Source: an uncultured Pseudomonadota bacterium
GTDB lineage: Bacteria; Pseudomonadota; Alphaproteobacteria; RF32; CAG-239
Direction: 5' to 3'
DNA length: 38,211 nt
NCBI GenBank assembly: GCA_949290295.1
Contig: CASERH010000007.1
Span: forward strand, 1 to 38,211
This document shows, in pieces, positions 24,406 to 31,086 of the stretch. The translations under genes and the position numbers were made by a program. How positions within the stretch are numbered: position 1 is the first letter of the stretch; the number at the start of each line of letters is the position of its first letter. A model generated the notes under the pieces. It made no database searches, was not told where the DNA came from, and worked only from the letters and a program-made list of their open reading frames with translations.

Positions 24406-25083
24406 ATGATGACACATTTGGATATTTTGGTTTTGTTGGTTGTTGTGGTGTTGATTTTCCAACGCTTGCGCAGTGTGCTTGGAACCCGCCCAACTATAGA
24501 AGAAAAGAAAATCCGCCTCTCTAAGGAAAATGCCGAGAAATTATACAATATCTTAAAAGACGAGGCCGACAAAATGCAAGCCGCCGAAGAACAAAGCAAA
24601 GATACTTCTGCCGCCGAGCTGGTGCCTGAGGGTGAGCCTTTGAGCGAGCTTGACAAGACCTTGATGGAAATTCCAAACTTTAATAAAGCAAAATTCTTAA
24701 AAAGTGCCGAAAACGCCTTCCGAATCATTACCGAAGCCTTTAATAAAGGTGATGCGGAAACCTTGGAAATGCTCGTCAACAAGAAACTTTTTAAGAAATT
24801 CCAACAAGTTATTGAAGAACGCAAGCAAAACAATCTCTCTGCCGAGACTGATTTTATCGGCTTTGATAAGGTGGAAATCACCAAGGCCAAAATCTCTGCC
24901 GATAAGGTGGCCGAAATTACGGTTGAATTTGTCAGCGAGCAGGTTAACATTCTGCGTGATGCACAGGGCACCGTGATTGAGGGTGATGAAAACTATATCC
25001 AAAATATCACTGATGTCTGGACTTTTGAAAGAGCTATATCTTCAACCTCGCCTAACTGGCTTTTGATTTCTACTAAAAAATAA
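24406..25083 (+). CDS. timA: Tim44-like domain protein (TimA)
   Basis: A 225-residue protein with an N-terminal membrane helix (residues about 5-20), a charged coiled linker (about 30-80) and a C-terminal Tim44/TimA domain (about 90-225) that includes FLKSAENAFRIITEAFNKGD and a final LLISTKK. Bacterial TimA is a presumed ancestor of mitochondrial Tim44 and sits at the inner membrane; its bacterial function is not firmly known. The mltA start codon overlaps its stop by one base. The neighbourhood, divergent from secB, is typical for the family. Confidence 0.88.
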   Translation: MMTHLDILVLLVVVVLIFQRLRSVLGTRPTIEEKKIRLSKENAEKLYNILKDEADKMQAAEEQSKDTSAAELVPEGEPLSELDKTLMEIPNFNKAKFLKSAENAFRIITEAFNKGDAETLEMLVNKKLFKKFQQVIEERKQNNLSAETDFIGFDKVEITKAKISADKVAEITVEFVSEQVNILRDAQGTVIEGDENYIQNITDVWTFERAISSTSPNWLLISTKK

Positions 25084-26252
25084 TGAAGCAACGCTGTTTT
25101 AAAATCCTTCTTGCCCTAATGCTCCTTGCCTCTTGCGGAAAGGAGGAAACGCCCCCCGCGCAAAAGGAGCCAGAAGAAAAGCCCAAACTCCAACTGGTGG
25201 AAAAAACTTTTGACCAACTGCCGGGATGGCAAGAAGATGATGTCTCTTTGGCCAGAGATGCCTTTTTGCAAAGTTGCCAGGCTCTTGCCAAAACAAAATC
25301 CCCCTTTATCGGCAAGGGTGAAATTAAAATTTCTGCCAACACCTACAAACAGATTTGCAATGAGGCCAAGCTCACCCCACAGCAACATTTTCGCCAATTT
25401 ATCCTTGAGCATTTTACCCCCTATCTGGTAACTTATGAAGGCTCTGATGAGGGAAAATTCACCGCCTACTATGAGCCGCTTATTCGTGTTTCGCACGATA
25501 AAGATGATAAATATAAATATCCTATCCACGCCAGGCCTCTTGACCTGATTGAATTTAACCCCCATGACTTTGACCCGCAAATGCCCTCAAAACGCCTGGT
25601 GGGCAGAGTAAAAGGTCAAAAGCTGGTGCCATATTATTCCAGAGAAGAGATTTTGCAAGGCAAAGGCAATGCGCCTGTTTTGCTCTGGTCTGACAGCTTT
25701 GTTGATGTTTTTGTTATGCATATTCAGGGACCGGCTGTGGCAGAACTCCCGGACAAAAGCAGAATCAGAATATCTTATGCCGACACAAATGGGCTGAAAT
25801 TTCAGGGAATCGGCTCAATTTTGCTCAAGCACGGAGAGCTCAAAAGCGGCGGTGCCTCTATGGACAAGGTCAAAAAATGGCTCATTGATAATCCCGACAA
25901 AGCCCGTGCTTATATGAATGAGAATCCGCGCTATGTTTTCCACCGTTTGATTGGCGCCTCCGGCCCGCTCGGAGCGCTTGGCGTGCCGCTTGCTGCCGGA
26001 AGATCTTTGGCGGTTGACCCGCAATTTATTCCGCTGGGGGCCTTGATGTGGCTTGATACCACCGCCCCAAACGGAGAAAAAATCCAAAAGCTGGTTAATG
26101 CCCAAGATGTCGGCGGGGCTATCAAAGGAGCTATTCGCGGAGATTATTATTGGGGCAGCGGCGGTGATGATATCTTGGCTCTGGCCGGCAAAATGAATGC
26201 CAAAGGGAGTTACTATATTTTGCTGCCTAAAGAAGAGAGGAATAATCCATGA
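25083..26252 (+). CDS. mltA: Membrane-bound lytic murein transglycosylase A
   Basis: A 389-residue lipoprotein. The signal sequence ends in the lipobox LLASC (Cys18). MltA domain features include GKFTAYYEPLIRVS (about 125), a 3D-type domain with SLAVDPQFIPLGALMWLDT (about 310-328), and DVGGAIKGAIRGDYYWGSG, whose first Asp is the expected catalytic residue. It cleaves peptidoglycan glycan strands to 1,6-anhydro-MurNAc ends; anmK in this window would recycle that product. It overlaps timA by one base and the next gene by 4 bases. Confidence 0.94.
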   Translation: MKQRCFKILLALMLLASCGKEETPPAQKEPEEKPKLQLVEKTFDQLPGWQEDDVSLARDAFLQSCQALAKTKSPFIGKGEIKISANTYKQICNEAKLTPQQHFRQFILEHFTPYLVTYEGSDEGKFTAYYEPLIRVSHDKDDKYKYPIHARPLDLIEFNPHDFDPQMPSKRLVGRVKGQKLVPYYSREEILQGKGNAPVLLWSDSFVDVFVMHIQGPAVAELPDKSRIRISYADTNGLKFQGIGSILLKHGELKSGGASMDKVKKWLIDNPDKARAYMNENPRYVFHRLIGASGPLGALGVPLAAGRSLAVDPQFIPLGALMWLDTTAPNGEKIQKLVNAQDVGGAIKGAIRGDYYWGSGGDDILALAGKMNAKGSYYILLPKEERNNP

Positions 26253-26812
26253 CCAAAAAAATCTATAACCGGGCCGATGAGCTGGTTTTTCATGCCCTAA
26301 AAAAGGCTTTTGCCGAAAATAAAATTCATCTCTGCCTGGTGGAGAGCAAAATCAACCGTCCATCCTCTCCTGTTTATAACCCATGGGAGGTTTTGCTCCC
26401 AATTTTGGTGCCTGTTGTCTTGGGGCTTATTCTGATTTTGGCCGTTGGTCCGATATTTGGTCTTTTCTTTATGGTGGCCATGATTATGGTTTCTTCTAAC
26501 TTGGTTAAGAAAAAGCTTGAGCAAAAACTTTTTGAGCGCACCAAGGAGCTCTTGCTCTCAGACTATGATAATTTTTGCAAGCTATGGGATTTTGGCGGCA
26601 TTGTTCTGGTTAATGCCGAAAACAAAAAACTTGGGTGTATTGCCCCCGATGGTGATTGGAAGGAATTTGTTATCAAAAACTATGCTGATTTGATGATTGA
26701 GAAAAAAGAGGAAACTCCGCCGCCACCCCCGCAAGAGGAAAAAACGGCAGAACCAAAAACAGATGAGGCAAAAAATGAAACGCCTGGATCAAGACGTCGC
26801 CCCCGTCGATGA
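26249..26812 (+). CDS. Hypothetical membrane protein with proline/lysine-rich tail
   Basis: A 187-residue protein that I do not recognise. One long hydrophobic stretch (about residues 48-86), which could form a helical hairpin, separates an N-terminal polar part from a cytoplasmic domain. The last 35 residues are low complexity (PPPPPQEEKTAEPKTDE), ending in an Arg-rich GSRRRPRR tail. The start overlaps the mltA stop (ATGA) and the end overlaps the smr start by 38 bases, so it is locked into the operon. The N-terminal pattern (FHALKKAFAENKIHL) does not point to a known family. Confidence 0.7.
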   Translation: MTKKIYNRADELVFHALKKAFAENKIHLCLVESKINRPSSPVYNPWEVLLPILVPVVLGLILILAVGPIFGLFFMVAMIMVSSNLVKKKLEQKLFERTKELLLSDYDNFCKLWDFGGIVLVNAENKKLGCIAPDGDWKEFVIKNYADLMIEKKEETPPPPPQEEKTAEPKTDEAKNETPGSRRRPRR

Positions 26813-27362
26813 AGACGGTGCCTGGCAGGAGGCAATTAAAGGCATTAAGAAAATTCCGCAAAAGGAAGAAAAGCCACAGCCTCCGCTGATTGTTGGCAAA
26901 ATCTCGCCAAAGCTCAATTATGCAGAGGTTTATTCCGGTGCGCCGTTGCAGCCGCTTTCGCTTGGCAACACTGATAATATTGACCGCCGCACGGCAGAAA
27001 AATTTAAGCGCGGCGAGTTTGCCATTGAGCGGCGTTTGGACTTGCACGGCATGACCGAAAAAGAGGCTTTTGCCGCAGTCGATGAGTTTGTCCGCAAGGC
27101 TTATATGCAAAAATGCCGCTGTTTGCTGATTGTCACCGGCAAAGGTCTCAACCGTGAGGATGATGCCTGGTATGAGAAAAAAGGCATCCTCAAAGATTGT
27201 GTGCCCAATTGGCTCAACGGCCCGGAGCTGAGACCTCTTATCTTGAGCATTTGCTATGCCCAACCCGAAGACGGCGGCACCGGCGCCATCTATGTTCTCC
27301 TCCGCCGCCAGGCAAGCGCTGCCGAAGCCGGGGAACGCCCCGGTGCGATTAGCAAACTGTAA
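26775..27362 (+). CDS. Smr-domain protein with repeat-derived C-terminus
   Basis: A 195-residue protein. Residues 1-80 are low-conservation. The Smr (MutS2 C-terminal-like) domain lies at about 85-175: LDLHGMTEKEA carries the conserved DLHG, followed by LLIVTGKGLN (the T-G-K/R-G motif) and a final IYVLLRR strand. Smr domains are nicking endonucleases or RNA-binding modules. The start at 26775 lies inside the upstream gene. The last 12 codons (EAGERPGAISKL) and the stop lie in a 40-nt palindromic repeat unit (27328-27367), so the natural end has been replaced or extended by the repeat. Confidence 0.85.
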   Translation: MKRLDQDVAPVDEDGAWQEAIKGIKKIPQKEEKPQPPLIVGKISPKLNYAEVYSGAPLQPLSLGNTDNIDRRTAEKFKRGEFAIERRLDLHGMTEKEAFAAVDEFVRKAYMQKCRCLLIVTGKGLNREDDAWYEKKGILKDCVPNWLNGPELRPLILSICYAQPEDGGTGAIYVLLRRQASAAEAGERPGAISKL

Positions 27363-27367
27363 TCCGC
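27328..27367 (+). repeat. 40-nt palindromic unit, copy a
   Basis: A hairpin with stem CCGGGG / CCCCGG and loop AACG (27328-27343), then a 24-nt tail starting TGCGATTAGCAAACTG and ending TAATCCGC. It contains the 3' end and stop codon of the Smr gene. Copy b follows, sharing one base. Confidence 0.8.
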
Positions 27368-27406
27368 CGGTCAAGCGACCGGAGGCATAACTTAGCTGTA
27401 ATCCGC
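27367..27406 (+). repeat. 40-nt palindromic unit, copy b
   Basis: Hairpin stem CCGGTC / GACCGG with loop AAGC (27367-27382), then a 24-nt tail starting AGGCATAACTTAGCTG and ending TAATCCGC. The tail is of the same subtype as copy d. The 36 bases after it (27407-27442) hold further short inverted repeats (CCCG/CGGG, CTGG/CCAG), perhaps a decayed unit. Confidence 0.8.
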
Positions 27407-27442
27407 TCAACTCCCGTTGGTCGGGGTGCTGGTCGCCAGTGC

Positions 27443-27482
27443 CCAGGCGACGGCCTGGAGCGATTAGCAAGCTGTAATCCGC
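27443..27482 (+). repeat. 40-nt palindromic unit, copy c
   Basis: Hairpin stem CCAGGC / GCCTGG with loop GACG (27443-27458), then a 24-nt tail starting AGCGATTAGCAAGCTG and ending TAATCCGC. Same tail subtype as copy a. It is the first element of the larger duplicated module. Confidence 0.8.
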
Positions 27483-27527
27483 AAGCCTAAAAAGCCGCTC
27501 CTCACAAAGCGTCTTTTTACGGCTTGC
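27481..27527 (+). repeat. 47-nt palindrome, copy 1
   Basis: Long imperfect inverted repeat: GCAAGCCTAAAAAGCCGCT pairs with AAGCGTCTTTTTACGGCTTGC around CCTCACA. It shares its first two bases with unit c. It differs at 3 of 47 positions from the copy at 37974. The T-rich right arm could make it a terminator downstream of smr. Confidence 0.8.
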
Positions 27528-27577
27528 TGATTTTGGGTGCCATAAGCAAACAATCTTTGCCTTTCTAAACAATTTAA

Positions 27578-27605
27578 TTGCATTTTAATTTTTCTGCTCT
27601 AATAT
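27578..27605 (+). promoter_or_regulatory. Promoter of the structured RNA, copy 1
   Basis: TTGCAT (27578-27583), a 16-base spacer and TAATAT (27600-27605). The whole promoter, spacer included, is identical in the second module (38070-38097), whereas flanking bases differ, which suggests it is functional. The start is expected near 27611. Confidence 0.6.
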
Positions 27606-27610
27606 CATTT

Positions 27611-27775
27611 CCGCAGACGTGAGTTGCGTCTGTGGAGTGTAACGGCTCCTCATAGATGTAAATAACTCCTCTTTTGGGGAGCCGGGGGAATAAGGCTATG
27701 CACGAAGAACCCGGACTGTTATCTATGCAGTCGTTAACTCCCCTCCTTAAATTCGTTTAAGGAGGTTTTGTTTTA
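27611..27775 (+). ncRNA. Structured RNA or attenuator-like leader, copy 1
   Basis: About 165 nt from the promoter to a terminator. Helix P1: CCGCAGACG (27611) with CGTCTGTGG. P2: GGAGT (27634) with GCTCC. P3: CTCCTC (27666), loop TTTT, GGGGAG (27676). Then CCGGG (27682) with CCCGG (27710), GACTG (27714) with CAGTC (27728), and a terminator CCTCCTTAAA-TTCG-TTTAAGGAGG (27742-27765) plus a T-tract. GGGGAG could instead pair with CTCCCC (27738-27743), so two folds compete. It could be a free sRNA or a leader controlling the 73-residue ORF that starts 22 bases on. It does not match tmRNA, RNase P, SRP or a riboswitch I recognise. Confidence 0.55.
27742..27775 (+). terminator. Terminator at the end of the structured RNA, copy 1
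   Basis: Ten-base-pair perfect stem with a TTCG loop, followed by TTTTGTTTT. It stands between the RNA and the Shine-Dalgarno (27783) of the small ORF, so read-through would be needed to express that ORF from this promoter. Confidence 0.88.
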
Positions 27776-27797
27776 ACAAAACAAGGAGTGAGAACAA

Positions 27798-28019
27798 ATG
27801 ACTGAAACTCAAACTTTTTATAATGACATTCCCTCTAACACCGACCTCACTCATAAAAGACTACGCTACCTGATTTGCCAACTTTACCACTTAGAAGGAC
27901 AATGGGAAAACTTGCCCCTCAAAACCCAGCACAAACTCTGGCGTGCCCTACAAACTAAAACCCTGCAAAACATCTTGAGCGATATGCCGGACTTTTCTCA
28001 TCCCTTCATCTTGCCCTAA
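27798..28019 (+). CDS. Hypothetical 73-residue protein
   Basis: I do not recognise this small soluble protein. It is polar, with helical segments and several aromatic and Leu residues (LTHKRLRYLICQLYHL, TQHKLWRALQ), and has no signal or membrane segment. The start is well supported by AAGGAG 9 bases upstream, and a strong terminator follows the stop. No independent promoter is apparent between the upstream terminator and the ATG, so expression may depend on read-through from the structured leader. Whether another such ORF follows the second module is outside the window. Confidence 0.6.
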   Translation: MTETQTFYNDIPSNTDLTHKRLRYLICQLYHLEGQWENLPLKTQHKLWRALQTKTLQNILSDMPDFSHPFILP

Positions 28020-28027
28020 TCTACCAG

Positions 28028-28062
28028 AAAAAGCCCCGCTTGTTTTCTCAAGCGGGGCTTTT
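28028..28062. terminator. Bidirectional terminator after the 73-residue ORF and the ABC exporter
   Basis: Perfect stem AAAAGCCCCGCTTG / CAAGCGGGGCTTTT with loop TTTTCT. It can end both the rightward small ORF and the leftward ABC exporter gene. Confidence 0.92.
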
Positions 28063-28074
28063 GATTGCTGCCTA

Positions 28075-29856
28075 TTACTTATTGTTCTTGAACTGGGCGT
28101 TGTAAAGAGAGCGGTAGGCGCCGTTTTCTTTTTGCAGTAGTTTTTCGTGGCTGCCTTGCTCGATAATCTCTCCGTCGTTAATCACCACTATCTCATCTGC
28201 ATTCTGAATGGTTGATAAGCGGTGCGCTATCACAAACACTGTTCTGTCTTGCATCAGGTTATCTATGGCTTTTTGCACCACGGCCTCTGATTTGTTATCC
28301 AAAGCTGAGGTGGCCTCGTCCAAAATAACTATCGGCGCGTTCTTAACAAAAGCTCTGGCAATGGCCAACCTCTGCCGCTGGCCGCCGGAGAGCAAACTGC
28401 CGCGCTCACCAATATCCGTATCTAAGCCGTTTTCCTGCTCGTCTACAAACTCTTTGAGATATGCCATCTCCAGGGCTTTGTTTATCTCCGCCTCACTGGC
28501 ATCGGGCTTGCCCATGAGAATATTATCGCGAATAGTGCCGGAGAACAAAAAGTTGTCTTGGAACACAACCGCTATATTGTTTCGCAAGCTCTCCAAAGTG
28601 AAATCTCTGATATCTTTGCCGTCTATCTCTATTTTGCCGGAGCAAACATCGTAAAAACGCGGCAACAGACTCACAACTGTGGATTTTCCGCCGCCGGAGT
28701 TGCCGACTATTGCCGTGGTGGTGCCGGCCTTTACACGCAAGTTTATGTGTTTTAGCACCGGGGTTTCCGGATTATAGGCAAAGCAGACATCTTCAAACCT
28801 AATCTCCCGCCCTATCTTTTTGAGCTCCGTTGCATGCGGCGCATTGGTTATCTTGGGCTCAATATTTAAGATATCGGCTATTCTTTCTATGGCCAAAAAT
28901 GAAACCTGAACCGCACTGAAGTTCTTGCCGATATTTTTTATCGGATTATACAGCATAATCAATGCCGTGATGAATGATACAAAGTTGCCCGAAGTTATCT
29001 CTCCGTTGACAATCAAATAACTACCATAGCCAATCACTCCGCCGATACCTATTGAGGCAACAACGTGCAACATTGGCGTCATCCAAGCCGTGCGCTGAAC
29101 CATTTTGATTGAGAGCTTAAACAACTTGGTGATGACTGAATCATACTTATCAAATGCTTGTTTTTGCAAATTATACGAGGCTATTGTCTTATTGCCGTGG
29201 TAGGTTTCGTTATAATTGGTTAAAATCGTGGAATTTTCCTGCACGGTTTTATAGATAATCCCCTTAATCATTCGGCGCAGACGAGCCAAGGGCATCAAAG
29301 CGCAGACCAAAACCAAAATCGCAATAATGGATAACTGCCAAGAATTATATATCAAAACCCCTATTAATGACAGGGAAGAAAATACTCTTGAAACAAACAA
29401 GCGAATATTGTCTATCAGCCCCGTGCAGGCTGTGTCGACATCTGCCGAAAAACGCTGAATGATATGCCCAGAATCGTGCTTGTCATAAAAAGCCGGCTCC
29501 AAAAACAAAAGCTTCTTAAACAAGGCTCTTTTGACATCGGTGGTGATTTTGCCGCCCACCCATGCATTTAGGTATGTGGCCGCATAATTAAACGCTCCCT
29601 GCACCAGAGTAAATGCCACAATCAGCAACGGAATATAGGCCGGCGAATGCGCACTTTTGTCGACCAAAACAACATCCATATAGGGTTTGAGCGCCAAAGC
29701 AACAACAGCGTCCAAAGCGCCAATCGGGATACACAAAGCAATCGCCAAAAATGCCCTAAACATATAGGGCTTTACAAACGGCCACATGATTTTGTAGTGG
29801 TCCATAAACGGTAGTTTGGGAGATTCTTTTATCTTTTTCTCTTTTTGATTTGACAT
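28075..29856 (-). CDS. MsbA-like ABC exporter (fused permease and ATPase)
   Basis: A 593-residue half-transporter with six predicted membrane helices in residues about 20-320 and a C-terminal ATPase. ATPase motifs: Walker A GNSGGGKST (about 386), LLSGGQRQR signature (about 490), Walker B IVILDEATSALD (about 510) and IAHRLST with the switch His. The family includes lipid A flippases (MsbA) and drug exporters; size and motifs fit MsbA, but the substrate is not determined by sequence. The DUF1294 gene lies 8 bases upstream on the same strand, so the two form an operon. Confidence 0.85.
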   Translation of the reverse strand: MSNQKEKKIKESPKLPFMDHYKIMWPFVKPYMFRAFLAIALCIPIGALDAVVALALKPYMDVVLVDKSAHSPAYIPLLIVAFTLVQGAFNYAATYLNAWVGGKITTDVKRALFKKLLFLEPAFYDKHDSGHIIQRFSADVDTACTGLIDNIRLFVSRVFSSLSLIGVLIYNSWQLSIIAILVLVCALMPLARLRRMIKGIIYKTVQENSTILTNYNETYHGNKTIASYNLQKQAFDKYDSVITKLFKLSIKMVQRTAWMTPMLHVVASIGIGGVIGYGSYLIVNGEITSGNFVSFITALIMLYNPIKNIGKNFSAVQVSFLAIERIADILNIEPKITNAPHATELKKIGREIRFEDVCFAYNPETPVLKHINLRVKAGTTTAIVGNSGGGKSTVVSLLPRFYDVCSGKIEIDGKDIRDFTLESLRNNIAVVFQDNFLFSGTIRDNILMGKPDASEAEINKALEMAYLKEFVDEQENGLDTDIGERGSLLSGGQRQRLAIARAFVKNAPIVILDEATSALDNKSEAVVQKAIDNLMQDRTVFVIAHRLSTIQNADEIVVINDGEIIEQGSHEKLLQKENGAYRSLYNAQFKNNK

Positions 29857-29864
29857 TTAGCGTC

Positions 29865-30302
29865 CTACAATAAATTTAAAAATTTCAAAATTGCATATAC
29901 AGCGGCAAATTCCATCACTATCATCAGCTTATACATGGCTTGGAAGCTTTTCTTAGAAGTTTTGTGATGAAAAACTTTTTGCCCCAGCCAGGCGCCAATC
30001 CAGCCGCCTAAAAACTCCATCAGGTGCAGGTCATTTTCCCGCACACGCCAAGCACCCCTCACCGCGGCGCGCTTGTCCACACCATAGGCAATGAAGGTGG
30101 TGATGTTGGCAAATATTACCTGAAAAACCACAAACAGCAAAAATGTTTTGGGGTTAAATGCCGGAGCCTTAAAACAATAGGTTTCCAAAAACCAGGCCGC
30201 ACCGATTATCATGGCGCTGTTTAACAAAAAAAAACGATTGCGGCGCAACGGATAAATAACGGCGGCAAGGCCGAAAAGTATGGCGGTAAAAGTGATAACC
30301 AT
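29865..30302 (-). CDS. DUF1294 membrane protein
   Basis: A 145-residue protein with about four membrane helices. The DUF1294 core is clear: YGVDKRAAVRGAWRVREND, then LHLMEFLGGWIGAWLGQKVF and HHKTSKKSFQ (about residues 72-121). The function of the family is unknown. The gene is upstream of, and probably co-transcribed with, the ABC exporter. Translation seems to lack a strong Shine-Dalgarno. The 157-base gap upstream is AT-rich and shared with the divergent lipoprotein gene; a TATAAT lies at 30348-30353 on the plus strand. Confidence 0.85.
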   Translation of the reverse strand: MVITFTAILFGLAAVIYPLRRNRFFLLNSAMIIGAAWFLETYCFKAPAFNPKTFLLFVVFQVIFANITTFIAYGVDKRAAVRGAWRVRENDLHLMEFLGGWIGAWLGQKVFHHKTSKKSFQAMYKLMIVMEFAAVYAILKFLNLL

Positions 30303-30459
30303 AAAATCTTATTACTTTCATCTTTATCTCAACTTGTCGCAGTGTAGTATAATTTATTTTAAATTGCAAATAGTGAATAAGTAAAAAAATATTATGTGAA
30401 TTTTAAAAATTACCTTTATAATCATTTTAAGCTTTGAATTTTTAAAGAGGGTGTTTTTG

Positions 30460-31086
30460 ATGAAAAAAACAATCAGTTTAGTTTCAGGATTGCTTCTTCT
30501 ATCCGCTTGTGCCTCCACTGAGGATACCACCTTGAATGAGATTATTTTTGATGACGGAGAATTGGTGGAAGTCCGCGAAGCCGTTGTTTCTAAAGAGGCT
30601 CCGGTTAAAGAAGTTTCCGTGCCGCAGTCTGATTTTATGATTGTCTCTGAAGAACCAATGACCTTTCAGCTTCCAACCAGAGCCGAACGCTATGAGGCAA
30701 ACGCCCCAACCGCCGAGGTTTATGCTATTCCGGCCGCCAGAGCCACTAACAAAATGCTTGATGAAACCAGAGAATTTTATGAACACAACGGTGATACATT
30801 CCTCTTTATCACCGATATCAAAAAAGGTGACCGCAAGCTCCCGGACGGCGTTTATAATGCCGAAATGACTACCCGCAAAATCATCGAGGGCTCTAAAACC
30901 TTTAAGGTTGTCAATGACAAGGCCGAAGCTGACTATATCTTGGAGACAATCATTGATAATGCCGGCACGCCCGAGGATCCGATTTTGGTTTATCGGATGA
31001 TTTTGCTTGATACCGAAAACAATAAAATCAATGAATGGACGGAGACGCTCCGCCGTCTTCAGAACGATGACCGCAGCTGGTGGTAA
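30460..31086 (+). CDS. Outer-membrane lipoprotein with possible LpoB-like domain
   Basis: A 208-residue lipoprotein. The signal sequence ends in LLSAC with Cys17 as the lipid site. A low-complexity acidic linker (about 20-90) leads to a C-terminal alpha/beta domain with FLFITDIKKG, ...KTFKVVNDKAEADYILETII..., and a closing strand. The 'ADY(I/V)LET' strand and overall order recall LpoB-type penicillin-binding-protein activators, but the similarity is only suggestive. The ORF could begin with GTG at 30451, but AAAGAGG precedes the ATG at 30460. The stop shares one base with the ATG of the next gene. Confidence 0.7.
   Translation: MKKTISLVSGLLLLSACASTEDTTLNEIIFDDGELVEVREAVVSKEAPVKEVSVPQSDFMIVSEEPMTFQLPTRAERYEANAPTAEVYAIPAARATNKMLDETREFYEHNGDTFLFITDIKKGDRKLPDGVYNAEMTTRKIIEGSKTFKVVNDKAEADYILETIIDNAGTPEDPILVYRMILLDTENNKINEWTETLRRLQNDDRSWW

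Noticed and set aside
24267..24971. Upstream extension of the secB reading frame (open to 24971)
   Set aside because: The extension runs antisense through the Tim44-like gene. The ATG at 24266 has a strong Shine-Dalgarno and gives the normal SecB length.
27328..27482. CRISPR array
   Set aside because: Tandem units are palindromic with nearly no spacers and only three copies; there are no Cas genes.
26673..27572. 299-codon reverse ORF opposite smr
   Set aside because: Antisense to smr and the palindromic repeats, with repeat-derived and low-complexity sequence.
27611..27775. tmRNA, RNase P RNA, SRP RNA or 6S RNA identity for the structured RNA
   Set aside because: No tmRNA tRNA-like end, no RNase P core (GAGGAAAGTCC) and no SRP GGAA-loop signature. 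6S cannot be excluded by eye, but the 5' and 3' ends do not form its long closing stem and two copies would be unusual.
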